Positions 1-8,814 are shown, numbered from the stretch's first letter. The stretch: DNA of 64,000 nt from an uncultured Bacteroides sp. (GCA_944322345.1 CALUOO010000003.1:1-64000); one strand, 5' to 3'. The notes: generated from the sequence alone by a model not told the origin. Numbers and translations: made by a program.

Positions 1-71
1 GATTCATCGGATTCCAGGATCATGGAGACGATGTATGGTTCAGAAACATCAAGGTCAAAGTCATGGAATAA
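1..71 (+). CDS. C-terminal end of a DUF1080 (3-keto-disaccharide hydrolase) protein, partial
   Basis: An open frame entering from the left edge ends in TAA at 69-71. Its last residues include the strand GFQDHGDDVWFRNIKVKV, which matches the usual C-terminal signature of DUF1080 (concanavalin-like fold, annotated as 3-keto-disaccharide or 3-keto-glucoside hydrolase). The complete gene that starts 14 bases further on ends in the equivalent stretch (LLQSHGDPSAPISFRNIWI), so the two are paralogues in tandem and probably co-transcribed. Only 22 codons are visible, so size, signal peptide and active site cannot be judged. Confidence 0.7.
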   Translation, partial: FIGFQDHGDDVWFRNIKVKVME

Positions 72-85
72 TTATATTAGTCAAA

Positions 86-847
86 ATGAACAACAAGTTT
101 TTTATTACTACAGCATTTTGCCTAACAGCCTTACAATATACCTTTGCACAAGAAGGTATGAGGCCGGAAATGTCTGAATTCTATGAACCTGTAACACCAG
201 TTGTCACTCCGGGAAAAGATCTTCCCGGAGGAGGTTTTACAGCACCTTCTGATGCTATAATCCTATTTGATGGAAAAGATCTTTCTGCATGGGAAAACAC
301 ACAAGGAGGAGCAGCCGAATGGAAAGTTAAAGATGGTGTTTTAACCGTAGACAAAAGTAAAGGAGATATCCGTACAAAGGAAAAATTTGAGAACTTCCAA
401 CTCCATATTGAATGGAGAATTCCTGAAGATATACAAGGTGATGGACAAGGACGTGGAAACAGTGGAGTATATCTTCAAGGAATGTACGAATTACAAGTAT
501 TGGATAGTTATAAGAATGCTACTTACGTAAACGGACAAGCAGGAAGTATTTACAAACAAACTGCTCCATTAGTAAATGCAATGCGTAAGCCTGGTGAATG
601 GAACGTATACGACATCATTTATACAGCTCCCGTTTTTAAAGAAGACGGTACATACAGAACTCGTCCTCAAGTAACAGTTATGCTTAATGGAGTTGTATTA
701 CAGAATAATACAACAATTTTGGGGACAACAGAATATATCGGTTTCCCAAGAGTTGTAAAACATGGAGCTGGTCCAATTCTCTTGCAAAGTCATGGAGATC
801 CTAGTGCTCCAATTAGTTTCCGTAATATATGGATTCGCAGAATGTAA
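86..847 (+). CDS. DUF1080 family protein (3-keto-disaccharide hydrolase-like), secreted
   Basis: The protein has 253 residues. I chose the ATG at 86 because it begins a clear signal peptide (MNNKFFITTAFCLTALQ, cleaved near FAQ); an in-frame ATG at 35 would put a hydrophilic extension before it and lies inside the upstream gene. The mature part has the DUF1080 pattern: FDGKDLSAWE near the start, GNSGVYLQGMYELQVLDSY in the middle and the SHGDP...FRNIWIR end. Members of the family act in the periplasm on glycosides whose sugar has been oxidised at C3, cutting the glycosidic bond by elimination or hydrolysis, usually alongside GFO/IDH oxidoreductases. No oxidoreductase is visible here because the operon starts left of the window. 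Substrate unknown. Confidence 0.85.
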   Translation: MNNKFFITTAFCLTALQYTFAQEGMRPEMSEFYEPVTPVVTPGKDLPGGGFTAPSDAIILFDGKDLSAWENTQGGAAEWKVKDGVLTVDKSKGDIRTKEKFENFQLHIEWRIPEDIQGDGQGRGNSGVYLQGMYELQVLDSYKNATYVNGQAGSIYKQTAPLVNAMRKPGEWNVYDIIYTAPVFKEDGTYRTRPQVTVMLNGVVLQNNTTILGTTEYIGFPRVVKHGAGPILLQSHGDPSAPISFRNIWIRRM

Positions 848-867
848 AAAGATTATATAAAATCAGG

Positions 868-911
868 ATAACAATAAAAGACCTTTTTTAAAAAAGGTCT
901 TTTATTGTTAT
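868..911. terminator. Bidirectional terminator between convergent genes
   Basis: A perfect palindrome with 22-base arms (868-889 and 890-911), A/T-rich outside with a GACC/GGTC core, lies between the DUF1080 gene and the converging DUF6377 gene. Either strand gives a hairpin with a T-rich distal arm. The stop codon of the minus-strand gene (908-910) lies inside the arm. Confidence 0.85.
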
Positions 912-2566
912 ATCCGATTACTTCCCTGCCCTATTTGCAAAACTTCATTTTCAAAATCATCTTTATTAATAATTGATTTGTTCCTCATCTTAGTACGATA
1001 ATTATAAACTGTACTTGTTGAACACCTCAAAAAACTTGCAATCTTCGCACCATCATTAATACCTAAACGCAACAAAGCATAAATTCGCAGTTCCTTATTC
1101 AATAAGGAGCCTGTTTTAGGAATAACTTGTTCTCCATCTCTCAGTAGAGCATTAAAATCAGTAATAAATGTTGGATAAAGATTTAAGAAAATATTATCAA
1201 AATGACTATACAAAGCTTCTAACTCCTCATCAATATTTGCTGTAGATTTCAATTGTTTCAATAAAACCTCATAACGACGATTAACAGCTAATTTGTACAA
1301 AGAATTCTGATGCTCTTCCATCCTTGTAATATAATTAGAACATAAATCAAAAAATTGAGCGATAAACTGTTCTTTTATATTATTAATATCTTGCAATTGA
1401 GTATTTTTACTATAAAGTTGATTATTAGCATCATTTAGTGCCTTATTCAGATTCTGCAACTTTGTATTACTGTCAGAAAGCGCCTCTTTTATTTGTTTTA
1501 TTTTCTTAATTTGGCGATATGTATAAACTGTTAAAGCAACAACAAGCACAGAAAATATGCCAAGTAATATAAGAAAAATAATTAAATTAGATTTTACTTT
1601 AGCCTCTTGTACCTGATAAGCAGCACTAATTACAGGATAGAACTCATTAATCTGTGTGGCTCTAAACTGTATACCAGAAGCAATAGCCTCATCAACAGCT
1701 GTTTGTGTATATTTAAAAGCCCTATCCAAATCGTTGTCTGCATAACTAATAATTGCCAGGTTTTGCAATGAAAAATTCTCACGAGTGACATTAATAATAT
1801 CAGCTATAGCGGATTGCATAAAATATTTTCTCTCCTGATTCGGTTGTTTCTTATTCCTATTAATTATAGCTAATTCACAAGTGATAATCGCATAGTCAGG
1901 ACTTCCTTTTTCTTCAATTGCTAGCAGTTCAAGCAATTGTTTTTCAGCTTCTTCCAAATTATGCGGAGCAATCCGATTCATTATATAACATACCTTATAA
2001 TTAGTAGAGTTTGGATCTGCATTATCCAAAAAAAGATTTAAATATTTCTCCACCTGATGTTTGTACAAATCGGTGCGAGTAGTAGAAATAGAATAATATT
2101 CCCAAAAACGACGATAAACGTCATAATAAATGGACAGAAGTTCTCGTGAAAGCCCCGAAGGATCAATTTCTGTTAGAATTAATTCGGCTTCTCGATACAT
2201 TCCTCCCATCGAATACAACAAAGCAAGTTTTAAATTTGCATCAATTTCCTGTTCTTTTTCTCCTAAAGCTACAGCAATATCTATATTACGCTTAATATAA
2301 TGAATAGCAGAATCAACACAAAACTTTTTATATTCATCGTGCAACTTAAGATTCAATTTATATTCTTCCAATATACCAGCATCTTTGAGCTTCAATTTCA
2401 GTTTTTTAATGCGTTCTTCTTTTTGGTCAATAAAACTTTGTTCATGGTCAATAAGCTTACCTAATGAATCGGCTAATAAGCTCAATTCATTTTGGCCATA
2501 TAGTGAAAAACTTATGCTACATAAAAATAACAATAACCAATATCTTTTCAGGACATTTATATTCAT
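908..2566 (-). CDS. DUF6377 membrane-anchored regulator with TPR-like sensor region
   Basis: 552 residues. A signal peptide (LLLFLCSISFSLYG) is followed by an alpha-helical, TPR-like region of about 300 residues, a transmembrane segment near residues 325-350 (IIFLILLGIFSVLVVALTVYTY), a coiled-coil stretch rich in N, Q and L, and a cytoplasmic C-terminus with a helix-turn-helix-like segment (RLGINDGAKIASFLRCSTSTVYNY). This architecture is that of the Bacteroidetes DUF6377 family, whose members resemble one-component transmembrane regulators with a periplasmic sensor and a cytoplasmic DNA-binding end; the regulatory role is inference. A near-perfect promoter lies just upstream at 2589-2619. Target and signal are not shown by the sequence. 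Confidence 0.8.
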   Translation of the reverse strand: MNINVLKRYWLLLFLCSISFSLYGQNELSLLADSLGKLIDHEQSFIDQKEERIKKLKLKLKDAGILEEYKLNLKLHDEYKKFCVDSAIHYIKRNIDIAVALGEKEQEIDANLKLALLYSMGGMYREAELILTEIDPSGLSRELLSIYYDVYRRFWEYYSISTTRTDLYKHQVEKYLNLFLDNADPNSTNYKVCYIMNRIAPHNLEEAEKQLLELLAIEEKGSPDYAIITCELAIINRNKKQPNQERKYFMQSAIADIINVTRENFSLQNLAIISYADNDLDRAFKYTQTAVDEAIASGIQFRATQINEFYPVISAAYQVQEAKVKSNLIIFLILLGIFSVLVVALTVYTYRQIKKIKQIKEALSDSNTKLQNLNKALNDANNQLYSKNTQLQDINNIKEQFIAQFFDLCSNYITRMEEHQNSLYKLAVNRRYEVLLKQLKSTANIDEELEALYSHFDNIFLNLYPTFITDFNALLRDGEQVIPKTGSLLNKELRIYALLRLGINDGAKIASFLRCSTSTVYNYRTKMRNKSIINKDDFENEVLQIGQGSNRI

Positions 2567-2588
2567 AATCTTAGGAAATTACCGCAAA

Positions 2589-2619
2589 CAAAGTTAGTCA
2601 CAATCTCCCATATTACAAA
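2589..2619 (-). promoter_or_regulatory. Bacteroides-type promoter of the DUF6377 gene
   Basis: Read on the minus strand: TTTG (2616-2619), a 19-bp spacer, then TAACTTTG (2589-2596). This matches the Bacteroides primary-sigma consensus (-33 TTTG, -7 TAnnTTTG). The start codon at 2566 follows about 22 bp after the -7 box, so the leader is very short. Confidence 0.8.
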
Positions 2620-2764
2620 TTATACTTAAAATTGTTTGCAAACTTCGATATAGAATTAACATGATTTTGTAACACACAGATTCCATAATTCCATTGATAA
2701 TATATGAAAACAAAAGGGTATATTTTATATCAAACAGTATATCATTCATTTTATTAAAAAGCAC

Positions 2765-2772
2765 TATCTTTG
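2765..2772 (+). promoter_or_regulatory. -7 box (TATCTTTG) ahead of the HAD phosphatase / helicase pair
   Basis: TATCTTTG fits TAnnTTTG and lies 37 bp before the ATG at 2810. No good -33 TTTG is seen at the usual distance, so this is a partial match. With the divergent promoter at 2589-2619 it accounts for the 243-bp gap between the two genes. Confidence 0.5.
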
Positions 2773-2809
2773 TCGTCAGTTTTTCAGATACTATCCAACG
2801 GAAACAATT

Positions 2810-3595
2810 ATGATAAAAGCTCTTTTTTTCGATATTGACGGCACACTAGTCAGTTTCAACACACATCATATCCTATCTTCCACTATTGAAGCTATAAAAA
2901 AAGCACATCAAAAAGGAGTTAAAGTGTTTATTGCTACTGGACGCCCTAAAATCCTCATCAATAATTTAGCAGAATTACAAGAAGCAAATCTCATTGATGG
3001 ATATATTACAATGAATGGTGCCTATTGTTTTGTAGGCAAAAACATTATCTACAAAAAAACAATACATCCGAAAGAAGTAAAAGCAATGGCTGACTTTTGC
3101 AAGCAAAATGGAAATGCCTGTATATTTGTAGAAGAGCATGATATTTCCGTCTGTCAATCCAATGAAATGGTAAAAAAAATATTCTACGATTTCCTTCATG
3201 TGGAAACTATACCTACCACAACATTTGAAGAAGCAGCAAAGAAGGAAATCATTCAACTAACACCTTTCATTACAGAAAAAGAGGAACAAGAAGTAATGCC
3301 GTTTATACCTAACTGTGAAGTAGGCCGATGGTATCCAGCATTTGCCGATATTACCGCTAAAGGAGTTACCAAGCAAGTAGGAATTGACGAGATAATTAAA
3401 TATTTCAACATACGATTGGAAGAGACAATGGCTTTCGGCGACGGAGGAAATGATATCAGTATGCTCAAACATGCAGGCATCGGTGTGGCTATGGGACAAG
3501 CCAAAGAGGAAGTAAAAGCTGCTGCAGACTATGTAACGACCTCTGTAGACGAAGATGGGATCAGTCAAGCGATGGAACACTTTGGCATCATCTGA
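2810..3595 (+). CDS. Cof-type HAD-IIB family hydrolase (sugar-phosphatase-like)
   Basis: 261 residues, cytoplasmic. HAD motif I is FFDIDGT (nucleophile D8, acid D10), and motif IV is GDGGNDISML near residues 213-222, which binds Mg. The cap between them has the alpha/beta layout of type IIB (Cof/YbiV) enzymes, which dephosphorylate small sugar phosphates and related metabolites. The exact substrate cannot be read from sequence. Only 3 bases separate its stop from the start of the helicase gene at 3599, so the two are translationally linked; no functional tie between them is obvious. Confidence 0.88.
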   Translation: MIKALFFDIDGTLVSFNTHHILSSTIEAIKKAHQKGVKVFIATGRPKILINNLAELQEANLIDGYITMNGAYCFVGKNIIYKKTIHPKEVKAMADFCKQNGNACIFVEEHDISVCQSNEMVKKIFYDFLHVETIPTTTFEEAAKKEIIQLTPFITEKEEQEVMPFIPNCEVGRWYPAFADITAKGVTKQVGIDEIIKYFNIRLEETMAFGDGGNDISMLKHAGIGVAMGQAKEEVKAAADYVTTSVDEDGISQAMEHFGII

Positions 3596-3598
3596 CCA

Positions 3599-5620
3599 AT
3601 GAACATAGATACTGATAATGCAGTCTTTCAGGATGCACTTAACCTAATACAATATACCCGCCAATCAATATTCCTGACAGGAAAAGCCGGAACGGGTAAA
3701 TCGACATTTCTACGTTACGTCTGCGAGCATACGAAAAAAAAGCATGTAGTGCTTGCCCCCACTGGAATCGCCGCTATTAATGCTGGAGGAAGTACCATGC
3801 ACAGTTTTTTCAAGCTACCGTTCTATCCGTTGTTGCCCGATGATCCAAAGCTCAGCTTGCAACGTGGGCGTATCCACGAATTCTTCAAATATACCAAACC
3901 CCACAGAAAGCTGTTAGAGCAAATTGAGCTGGTCATTATTGACGAAATATCGATGGTAAGAGCAGATATTATTGATGCTATCGACCGCATTCTGAGAGTC
4001 TATTCACACAATCTGAGAGAGCCCTTCGGAGGCAAACAATTGCTTCTGGTAGGCGACGTATTCCAGCTGGAACCAGTAGTAAAAGGAGATGAACGAGAGA
4101 TACTCAGCCGCTTCTACCCCACTCCCTACTTCTTCTCGGCACGTGTATTTGGACAAATCGATCTTGTGTCCATCGAACTGCAGAAGGTGTACCGACAGAC
4201 AGACAAGGTGTTTGTCGGAGTGCTCGACCGTATCCGAAGCAATACAGCAGGAGCTGCCGATTTGCAACTGCTCAATACACGTTATGGAACCGTGCCGCAA
4301 GAGAATGAAAAAGAAATGTATATCACGCTTGCCACCCGACGTGATACGGTAGACTCGATCAATGAAAAGCGTTTGAACGAACTGCCCGGAGAGGAAGTGA
4401 CTTTTGAAGGAACTATCGAAGGAGACTTTCCCGAAAGCAGTCTGCCTACCTCACAAGAACTGGTCTTAAAGCCGGGAGCACAGGTCATATTCATCAAGAA
4501 TGACTTTGAACGGCGTTGGGTAAACGGCACTATCGGCGTAGTGGCAGGCATCGACGACGAAGAAGGAACAATCTATGTCATCACGGACGACGGGAAGGAA
4601 TGTGACGTCAAGCAAGAATCCTGGCGCAACATACGCTACCGCTACAATGAACAGACACATGAGATAGAAGAAGAAGTTCTGGGCAGCTTCACACAGTTTC
4701 CCATACGGCTGGCATGGGCAATCACGATACATAAAAGCCAAGGGCTCACCTTCAGCCGGGTAGTAATAGACTTCACAGGAGGAGTGTTTGCCGGCGGACA
4801 AGCGTATGTGGCACTAAGCCGATGCACCTCACTGGAAGGAATCTACCTAAGAAAGCCTGTCAACCGTGCCGACATCTTCGTACGGCCCGAAATAGTCAAA
4901 TTCGCCACCTCCTTCAACAACCGGCAGGCAATCGACAAGGCGCTGAAGCAGGCACAGGCAGACCTGCAGTACGCAGCAGCAGCCAAAGCCTTCAGCGAGG
5001 GAGACATGGAGCAGTGCCTCGAACAGTTCTTCCGTGCCATCCATTCGCGATATGACATCGAGAAGCCGGCCGCCCGACGACTGATACGCCGCAAACTAAA
5101 CATAGTCAACACCCTCCGGCAGCAGAACCGACGGCTGCAAGAACAGATGAAGCTGCAGCAGGAACGCCTCCGGCAGTATGCCCACGAATATCTGCTGATG
5201 GGAAACGAGTGCATCACACAGGCACACGACCCGCGGGCGGCAATCGCCAACTATGACAAGGCGCTCAGCCTCGACCCCGACTATGTGGACGCTTGGATAC
5301 GCAAAGGCGTCACACTGATGGACGAAAAGCTGCACGAAGAAGCCGCCGACTGTCTGAACCGCGCAGTCCGCCTCCGCCCAATGGACTTCAAAGCCGTCTA
5401 CAACCGCGGAAGGCTCCACCTGCGCATAGGACATATCGCAGAAGCCATATCCGACCTCGACAAGGCAACCACCATCCGTCCCGAACATGCCGGAGCGCAC
5501 CGCCTTTTTGGAGACGCCCTCTACCGGGCAGGAAAAGAAGAGGAAGCCGAACTGCAGCTACGCATCGCCGAAGAACTGGAAAAAAGGAAGAAGCGCCGCC
5601 CCAACCCGGAAGAGACGTAA
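3599..5620 (+). CDS. PIF1/RecD2-like SF1 helicase with C-terminal TPR domain
   Basis: 673 residues. The N-terminal two thirds is a superfamily 1 helicase: Walker A GKAGTGKST at residues 28-36, Walker B IIDEIS at about 113-118, a Q-motif-like GDVFQL, and motif VI region AITIHKSQGLTF...YVALSR. This set is typical of PIF1/Dda-type 5'-3' DNA helicases. The last 140 or so residues form tetratricopeptide repeats (A.ANYDKALSLDPDYVDAW, and two more with the Pro-containing ends RPMDF and RPEHA), suggesting a protein-binding tail. The gene is noticeably G+C-richer than those before it, especially in its 3' half, and is immediately followed by a tandem array. Biological role unknown; probably genome maintenance. 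Confidence 0.85.
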   Translation: MNIDTDNAVFQDALNLIQYTRQSIFLTGKAGTGKSTFLRYVCEHTKKKHVVLAPTGIAAINAGGSTMHSFFKLPFYPLLPDDPKLSLQRGRIHEFFKYTKPHRKLLEQIELVIIDEISMVRADIIDAIDRILRVYSHNLREPFGGKQLLLVGDVFQLEPVVKGDEREILSRFYPTPYFFSARVFGQIDLVSIELQKVYRQTDKVFVGVLDRIRSNTAGAADLQLLNTRYGTVPQENEKEMYITLATRRDTVDSINEKRLNELPGEEVTFEGTIEGDFPESSLPTSQELVLKPGAQVIFIKNDFERRWVNGTIGVVAGIDDEEGTIYVITDDGKECDVKQESWRNIRYRYNEQTHEIEEEVLGSFTQFPIRLAWAITIHKSQGLTFSRVVIDFTGGVFAGGQAYVALSRCTSLEGIYLRKPVNRADIFVRPEIVKFATSFNNRQAIDKALKQAQADLQYAAAAKAFSEGDMEQCLEQFFRAIHSRYDIEKPAARRLIRRKLNIVNTLRQQNRRLQEQMKLQQERLRQYAHEYLLMGNECITQAHDPRAAIANYDKALSLDPDYVDAWIRKGVTLMDEKLHEEAADCLNRAVRLRPMDFKAVYNRGRLHLRIGHIAEAISDLDKATTIRPEHAGAHRLFGDALYRAGKEEEAELQLRIAEELEKRKKRRPNPEET

Positions 5621-5623
5621 ACA

Positions 5624-5842
5624 GACATCCGCATGTCATGAGCAATGACATCCGTATGTCATGAGCAACGACTCCCGCATGTCATGAGCAACGACTCCCG
5701 TATGTCATGAGCAATGACATCCGTATGTCATGAGCAATGACTCCCGTATGTCATGAGCAACGACATCCGTATGTCATGAGCAACGACATCCGTATGTCAT
5801 GAGCAACGACATCCGTATGTCATGAACGACGACTCCCGTATA
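5624..5842. repeat. Tandem array of 23-bp units with palindromic core
   Basis: Nine full units start at 5624, 5647, 5670, 5693, 5716, 5739, 5762, 5785 and 5808, with a partial tenth at 5831. Two unit variants are mixed: GACATCCGTATGTC and GACTCCCGTATGTC, each followed by ATGAGCAAC or ATGAGCAAT. Where GACATCC follows AAT the core is ATGACAT-CCGT-ATGTCAT, a 7-bp stem with a 4-base loop. The period is not a multiple of three, so it does not encode a protein repeat. There are no unique spacers, so it is not CRISPR. It fills the gap between the helicase gene and the protease promoter. Confidence 0.95.
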
Positions 5843-5940
5843 CCTCTCAAAGCAAGTGAAGCCATTCACCTTCACCCTCCAGCGCAGGCACCGTCTTCCC
5901 ACTCCTCGCCAAGAAAAAAAGAAACATCGGACACAAAACA

Positions 5941-5971
5941 TTTGTTTTTTAGAGATGAAAGCGTACATTTG
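5941..5971 (+). promoter_or_regulatory. Bacteroides-type promoter of the S8 protease operon
   Basis: TTTG (5941-5944), 19-bp spacer, TACATTTG (5964-5971): a full match to the consensus. Transcription would begin near 5978, which rules out the upstream in-frame ATG at 5856 and supports the protease start at 6000. Confidence 0.85.
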
Positions 5972-5999
5972 TCAAGCGATTAGAAAACAATCAATAATA

Positions 6000-7808
6000 A
6001 TGAAAAAATACCTGCTTTGTCTACTGTCAATAGGATGCCTATGCGCATGTCAAAACGATGCCTTGTCCGACCTTTCCCAACCCGACGCAAACGGTCAGAC
6101 CGCCCTCTCCTCCCCACTCTCGGAAGACGACGTGCTGCCGGGACGGATGAGAATCAAACTCCGGGAAGAGCCGAAGGGGAACGTATCGGTCAGAACCACC
6201 TCCAACGGAGTCAGTACAGGCATCCAAGCGCTCGACGGGACTGCCTCCGTGCTAAAGGTCACCCGCATGCAACGCACCTTTCCCTATTCAGAGCAATACG
6301 AAGAGCGCACACGCCGCGAGGGACTGCACCTTTGGTATGACGTATGGTACGAAGAAAACACCTCTGCCCTGCGTGCAGCCGACGAAGTAGAACTGGTGGA
6401 AGGCATCGAGCTTGCCTGCCCCGTCCGCAAGATACGCACCCGCAGTGTCACACCCTCATGGAATGACCCGGCATTGGAGACACAATGGAACTTCTACAAT
6501 CCCGGCACGGAGACATGGCAAAGCGAAGGAGCAGACATCCGCCTCGCTAACGTATGGCAACAATACAACGGCGACCCCAGTATCATCGTAGCAGTCATAG
6601 ACGAAGGAATCGACACAGAACATCCTGACCTGACAGACAACCTGTGGGTCAACCAGGCAGAAATCCCCGGCAATGGACTGGATGATGACGGCAATGGATA
6701 CGTAGACGACATCAACGGATACAACTTCTACAGCGACCGCCCCAACATGATTCCCAGCGAGCATGGCACACACGTAGCAGGCATCATCGCAGCATCAAAC
6801 AACAACGGAACAGGAGTCTGCGGTATTGCCGGAGGCGACGGCACCCCCGGAAGTGGCGTCCGGCTGATGTGTTGCCAGATTATCGATTACATATATAATA
6901 ATAAAGGTGCAGAAGCCATCAAATATGCAGCCGACAACGGAGCCGTCATCTGTCAGAACAGTTGGGGCTACACAGGCACTATAGACCCTGTCGACAAAGC
7001 AGCCATCGACTATTTTGTGAAGTATGCCGGATGCGACAACGAAGGCAACCAATTGCCCGACAGTCCCATGAAAGGAGGCCTCGTACTGTTTGCCACCAAC
7101 AACTATAACACATCCGATCCCAGCGACGCCACTCCTGCCGACTATGAGAACGTATTGGGCATAGCCGCCATCAACTCTCAATACCAAAAAGCCTCCTATT
7201 CAGACTATGGCGATTACATTGACCTCTGTGCACCCGGAGGAGAAAGACCAAGAAACATGGGAGGAGCCGAAGAAGCACAAATACTGAGCACCATAGACGG
7301 TGGAGGATACGGATACCTGTATGGTGCATCCATGGCATGCCCTCACGTTTCTGGAGTAGCAGCACTCGTTATTCAGAAATACGGTGTAGGCAAACAAGGA
7401 TTCACAGCCGAACAACTCAAAGAAATCTTGCTCAGCACCGCATACGACGTAGACACTTACAATCCCCAGTATGCAGACCAACTGGGCAATGGATGCGTCA
7501 ATGCTGAAGCCGCCCTTAATGTCGAGAATACACCTGGATACGATCCAAACAAGACAGGAGCAACCTTTACACTGAAAACAAATCCTGTGACAGACGGTTT
7601 CCTTGTGTTTCGTGTAAATTCTTCATTATCGGGGAAAAGCGAACTGACCATCCGAAACAGCATAGGAGCAAAGGTCCTCAACCAACAGCTGAATGTAAAA
7701 CCTTACAGCAACATTTCTATTGATATCCGCTCTCTTGCAGCTGGATACTATACACTCGTTTATCAATGTAACGGGCAGCAAATACAAGAAAAGTTTGTTA
7801 AGTATTAA
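6000..7808 (+). CDS. Subtilisin-like S8 serine protease, lipoprotein, with sorting-domain-like C-terminus
   Basis: 602 residues from the ATG at 6000; this start gives a lipoprotein signal (LLSIGCLCACQ) and fits the promoter at 5941-5971. The catalytic triad is visible: D201 in AVIDEGID, H255 in HGTHVAG, S444 in GASMACPH, with the oxyanion Asn in CQNSWG. An N-terminal region of about 150 residues before the catalytic domain looks like a propeptide. The last 75 residues (LTIRNSIGAKVLNQQ...YYTLVYQCNGQ...EKFVKY) resemble a type IX secretion C-terminal sorting domain (TIGR04183), which is unexpected because Bacteroides is thought to lack a full T9SS. It is followed after 16 bp by a PorQ-like gene, probably in one operon. 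Substrate unknown. Confidence 0.88.
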   Translation: MKKYLLCLLSIGCLCACQNDALSDLSQPDANGQTALSSPLSEDDVLPGRMRIKLREEPKGNVSVRTTSNGVSTGIQALDGTASVLKVTRMQRTFPYSEQYEERTRREGLHLWYDVWYEENTSALRAADEVELVEGIELACPVRKIRTRSVTPSWNDPALETQWNFYNPGTETWQSEGADIRLANVWQQYNGDPSIIVAVIDEGIDTEHPDLTDNLWVNQAEIPGNGLDDDGNGYVDDINGYNFYSDRPNMIPSEHGTHVAGIIAASNNNGTGVCGIAGGDGTPGSGVRLMCCQIIDYIYNNKGAEAIKYAADNGAVICQNSWGYTGTIDPVDKAAIDYFVKYAGCDNEGNQLPDSPMKGGLVLFATNNYNTSDPSDATPADYENVLGIAAINSQYQKASYSDYGDYIDLCAPGGERPRNMGGAEEAQILSTIDGGGYGYLYGASMACPHVSGVAALVIQKYGVGKQGFTAEQLKEILLSTAYDVDTYNPQYADQLGNGCVNAEAALNVENTPGYDPNKTGATFTLKTNPVTDGFLVFRVNSSLSGKSELTIRNSIGAKVLNQQLNVKPYSNISIDIRSLAAGYYTLVYQCNGQQIQEKFVKY

Positions 7809-7824
7809 TCAGTAAATTCTTAGA

Positions 7825-8814
7825 ATGAAAAGAATATCCATCACTTTACTCATAATCCTCTCATTAGCGACAGGAATAGTGCAAGCTCAAGAGACAATGT
7901 CGCCCATCAATACAGGAGCAGCCAACTTCCTTACCCTCCCATCAGATGCACGTAGCGCAGGTATGGGAAGTACAGGAGTGGCAATGTCAGGCAGTGCCTA
8001 TGCTATTTTTCAGAATGCAGCCACCTCTTTGTTCACTCCCAAGAAAGGAGGACTAGGATATAGTTTTGCTCCAGTTCTTCGCCAATACGAATCAGGACAT
8101 GCACTACACAGCCTCGCAGGTTTTTATAAGCTCAATCCGAAAAATGCGATTCTTGGAGGTTTCCGCTTTTATCACTATCCTTCGCTGAATATCACTGCAA
8201 ATGAAGAAAGTACAGCACAACGTATTCGCCCCAAAGAATGGGCAATCGATTTGGGATATGCCTGTGAAGTAATTCCTCACTTATCGCTCTCGATTACAGC
8301 GCGAATGATACATTCTGATTTGGGTAGTTTCGGCGAATCACAAAGCGCCAATACAGCGGCTTTTGACTTAGGAATTGCTTATCACCGGAAAATCCACTCA
8401 CTGAAAGGAGCAAACTGGACAGTCGGCATGCGACTCGCCAACATAGGAGCCAAACTTGAGTATCCTAACAGTTCAGAAAGCATACCAACCTTAGCAAAAG
8501 CAGGTGGTGCTATAGGGATACCTATCAACCAATACCACCGTTTTACCTTCACAGGCGAGATAGGTTATCGGATAACCCCTTCGAATGTAAAAGCCCCCAA
8601 TTTCGGTACAGGAGCCGAATACACATTAAAAAAACTCCTTATGTTCAGAGGAGGCTATCACTATGGAGACAAAAAGAAAGGTGATTCAAGTTATGCTACA
8701 GCCGGAGCAGGAATTTGTCTAAAAGGAATACAGGCTGATTTTTCTTATCTATTTGCCAAAGAAGAGAATACACTCCGAGATTCCTATTGGATATCGATAA
8801 GTTATACCCTATAG
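7825..8814 (+). CDS. PorV/PorQ-like outer membrane protein
   Basis: 329 residues with a signal peptide (MKRISITLLIILSLATGIVQAQ). The early motif FLTLPSDARSAGMGSTGVAMSG...AIFQNAATSLF is characteristic of PorV/PorQ family proteins, FadL-like beta barrels of the Bacteroidetes outer membrane; the C-terminus ends in alternating hydrophobic residues (SYWISISYTL) as expected for a last barrel strand. In T9SS bacteria PorQ helps release and attach cargo. Here it sits 16 bp behind a protease with a CTD-like end, so a reduced or derived export function is plausible but not shown. It could also be a general FadL-like porin. Confidence 0.65.
   Translation: MKRISITLLIILSLATGIVQAQETMSPINTGAANFLTLPSDARSAGMGSTGVAMSGSAYAIFQNAATSLFTPKKGGLGYSFAPVLRQYESGHALHSLAGFYKLNPKNAILGGFRFYHYPSLNITANEESTAQRIRPKEWAIDLGYACEVIPHLSLSITARMIHSDLGSFGESQSANTAAFDLGIAYHRKIHSLKGANWTVGMRLANIGAKLEYPNSSESIPTLAKAGGAIGIPINQYHRFTFTGEIGYRITPSNVKAPNFGTGAEYTLKKLLMFRGGYHYGDKKKGDSSYATAGAGICLKGIQADFSYLFAKEENTLRDSYWISISYTL

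Noticed and set aside
5624..5842. Array considered as a CRISPR
   Set aside because: The units are contiguous with no unique spacers, and no cas genes are in the window. The same holds for the arrays at 30159, 42351 and 61489.
5856..5999. N-terminal extension of the protease to the ATG at 5856
   Set aside because: A full consensus promoter lies at 5941-5971, inside this extension, and the lipoprotein signal begins at 6000.
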